Shown here: piece after piece, positions 63,393 through 64,000 of the stretch
How positions within the stretch are numbered: the first letter of the stretch is position 1
Layout of the letters: each line of letters starts with the position of its first letter
Assembly: GCA_016718805.1 (NCBI GenBank)
Contig: JADKCP010000003.1
Location: forward strand, 372,001-436,000
Reading direction: 5' to 3'
DNA length: 64,000 bases
DNA from: Bacteroidota bacterium
GTDB lineage: Bacteria; Bacteroidota; Bacteroidia; UBA4408
Made by a program: the position numbers and the translations under genes
The notes under the pieces: generated by a model
Database searches by the model: none
What the model saw: the letters and a program-made list of their open reading frames with translations, nothing else
What the model was told of the DNA's origin: nothing

Positions 63393-63995
63393 TTAGGAAT
63401 GAATTTTTTCACCTCTAATCAACATTTCTACTAAAGTTTTTATTCTTTTTTCCTTAGTCTCAATTTTTTTTGCGGTTTGAATGCGCCATCCTATTGCAAA
63501 TTTGTTTGCTTTACTCAAAGTAGCGAAAAATTCTTTTGCCTTTTTGTGCTTGTCCAATTCCTTTAAAAATTCTAGTGGCAACTCCATTGTACTTTGTGAA
63601 TCATAGGCTTGTTCCCATCTTCCATCTGCTTTAGCTGCTTCCACTTCTTTTCGTCCAAAGTCGGTCATTAAGCCCGATTTTTCAAGTCTTGCCACATGCT
63701 CAATGTTGCGTTTCGACCAAAGACTTCTTGCTCTTCGAGGAGTAAATTTTTGCAACCAGGAAAGTTCATCAAACGATTTTTTTTGCCCGTCAATCCAGCC
63801 ATAGCAAAGGGCTACGTCAAGTGCTTCAGCATAATTTACTGATGCTATTCCGCTACCTTTCTTGTACATTCTAAGCCAAATTCCGCTGGTTAATTTTTGG
63901 TTTTTTTTCAACCATTTTTCCCATTCTTTTGGCGATGAAAAAGTGAGGGTAGGAGCTTCTTCTTTTACTTTTACAGGAAGTGTTTTAGGGCACAT
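63393..63995 (-). CDS. YdeI/OmpD-associated family protein
   Basis: 200 residues beginning at an ATG 5 bases from the window end. Family signs: FSSPKEWEKWLKKNQ, GIWLRMYKKGSG, NYAEALDVALCYGWIDGQKKSFDE, then the FTPRRARSLWSKRNIEHVARLEKSGLM block and a C-terminal lysine-rich helix (KANKFAIGWRIQTAKKIETKEKRI). These proteins are widespread in bacteria; a link to peptide resistance was reported for some, but the biochemical role is unknown. The N terminus could extend beyond the window, although the length seen is normal for the family. Confidence 0.8.
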   Translation of the reverse strand: MCPKTLPVKVKEEAPTLTFSSPKEWEKWLKKNQKLTSGIWLRMYKKGSGIASVNYAEALDVALCYGWIDGQKKSFDELSWLQKFTPRRARSLWSKRNIEHVARLEKSGLMTDFGRKEVEAAKADGRWEQAYDSQSTMELPLEFLKELDKHKKAKEFFATLSKANKFAIGWRIQTAKKIETKEKRIKTLVEMLIRGEKIHS

Positions 63996-64000
63996 ACAAA

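Overview
The window is AT-rich chromosomal DNA from a member of the Bacteroidota. Three independent signs support this. Several very large secreted proteins end in a type IX secretion (T9SS) sorting domain. Start sites are preceded by the Bacteroidota promoter form (-33 TTG, 18-21 bp spacer, -7 TAnnTTTG) rather than by sigma70 boxes or strong Shine-Dalgarno sequences. The families present (MbnP/MbnH, Y_Y_Y sensors, DHCW cupin, GAPDH with a long N-terminal extension, aminofutalosine synthase MqnE) are usual in this phylum. I cannot fix the order or genus from the sequence. No rRNA, tRNA, CRISPR array or intact transposase was seen.

Layout. 0-4.2 kb: a small membrane protein, then a likely copper-handling operon (Cys/His-rich exported peptide, Cys-rich beta-barrel, MbnP lipoprotein, diheme MbnH/MauG-like peroxidase, His-rich lipoprotein). 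4.2-14 kb: a 1468-residue T9SS repeat protein, a sensor with a periplasmic beta-propeller and a cytoplasmic SpoIIE-type phosphatase, and a TPR protein with a closely related phosphatase. 14.3-19 kb: housekeeping genes (MFS transporter, TMEM175-type channel, ferredoxin-NADP reductase-like enzyme, threonine aldolase-like enzyme, isoaspartyl peptidase/asparaginase).

19-40.3 kb is an accessory stretch of mostly single small genes with long AT-rich spacers: a NUMOD4/HNH endonuclease, orphan exported proteins, a HepT/MntA toxin-antitoxin pair between two copies of an 89-bp promoter-like repeat, AlkD-type repair protein, a frameshifted AraC regulator, a MocR regulator divergent from a pyridoxamine-phosphate-oxidase-like gene, GNATs, serine hydrolases, and a GlxA regulator overlapping an M1-peptidase-like protein that has lost all four zinc-site residues.

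40.5-53 kb on the minus strand is a glycan locus. A pseudaminic-acid operon (pseB, pseF/spsF type, pseG, pseH, pseI) lacks the expected aminotransferase pseC. It is followed by hisH/hisF2-like genes and an N-acetyl sugar amidotransferase, which together suggest an acetamidino-modified nonulosonate. Upstream lie a GT39 transferase, an FkbM methyltransferase, two other methyltransferases and a methyltransferase-GT2 fusion. Divergent from this is a 2000-residue PKD/T9SS protein built by an internal duplication of about 760 residues. The glycan genes could decorate such cell-surface proteins or the surface polysaccharide, but that is inference.

59-64 kb is housekeeping again: RdgB, MqnE, GAPDH with a clear terminator, a VOC protein and a YdeI-family protein. 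The best candidates for unusual biology are the MbnP/MbnH operon without methanobactin genes, the dead M1 peptidase with HEAT repeats, the pseC-less amidino-nonulosonate cluster, and the repeat-flanked cassette-like region at 19.9-22.8 kb.
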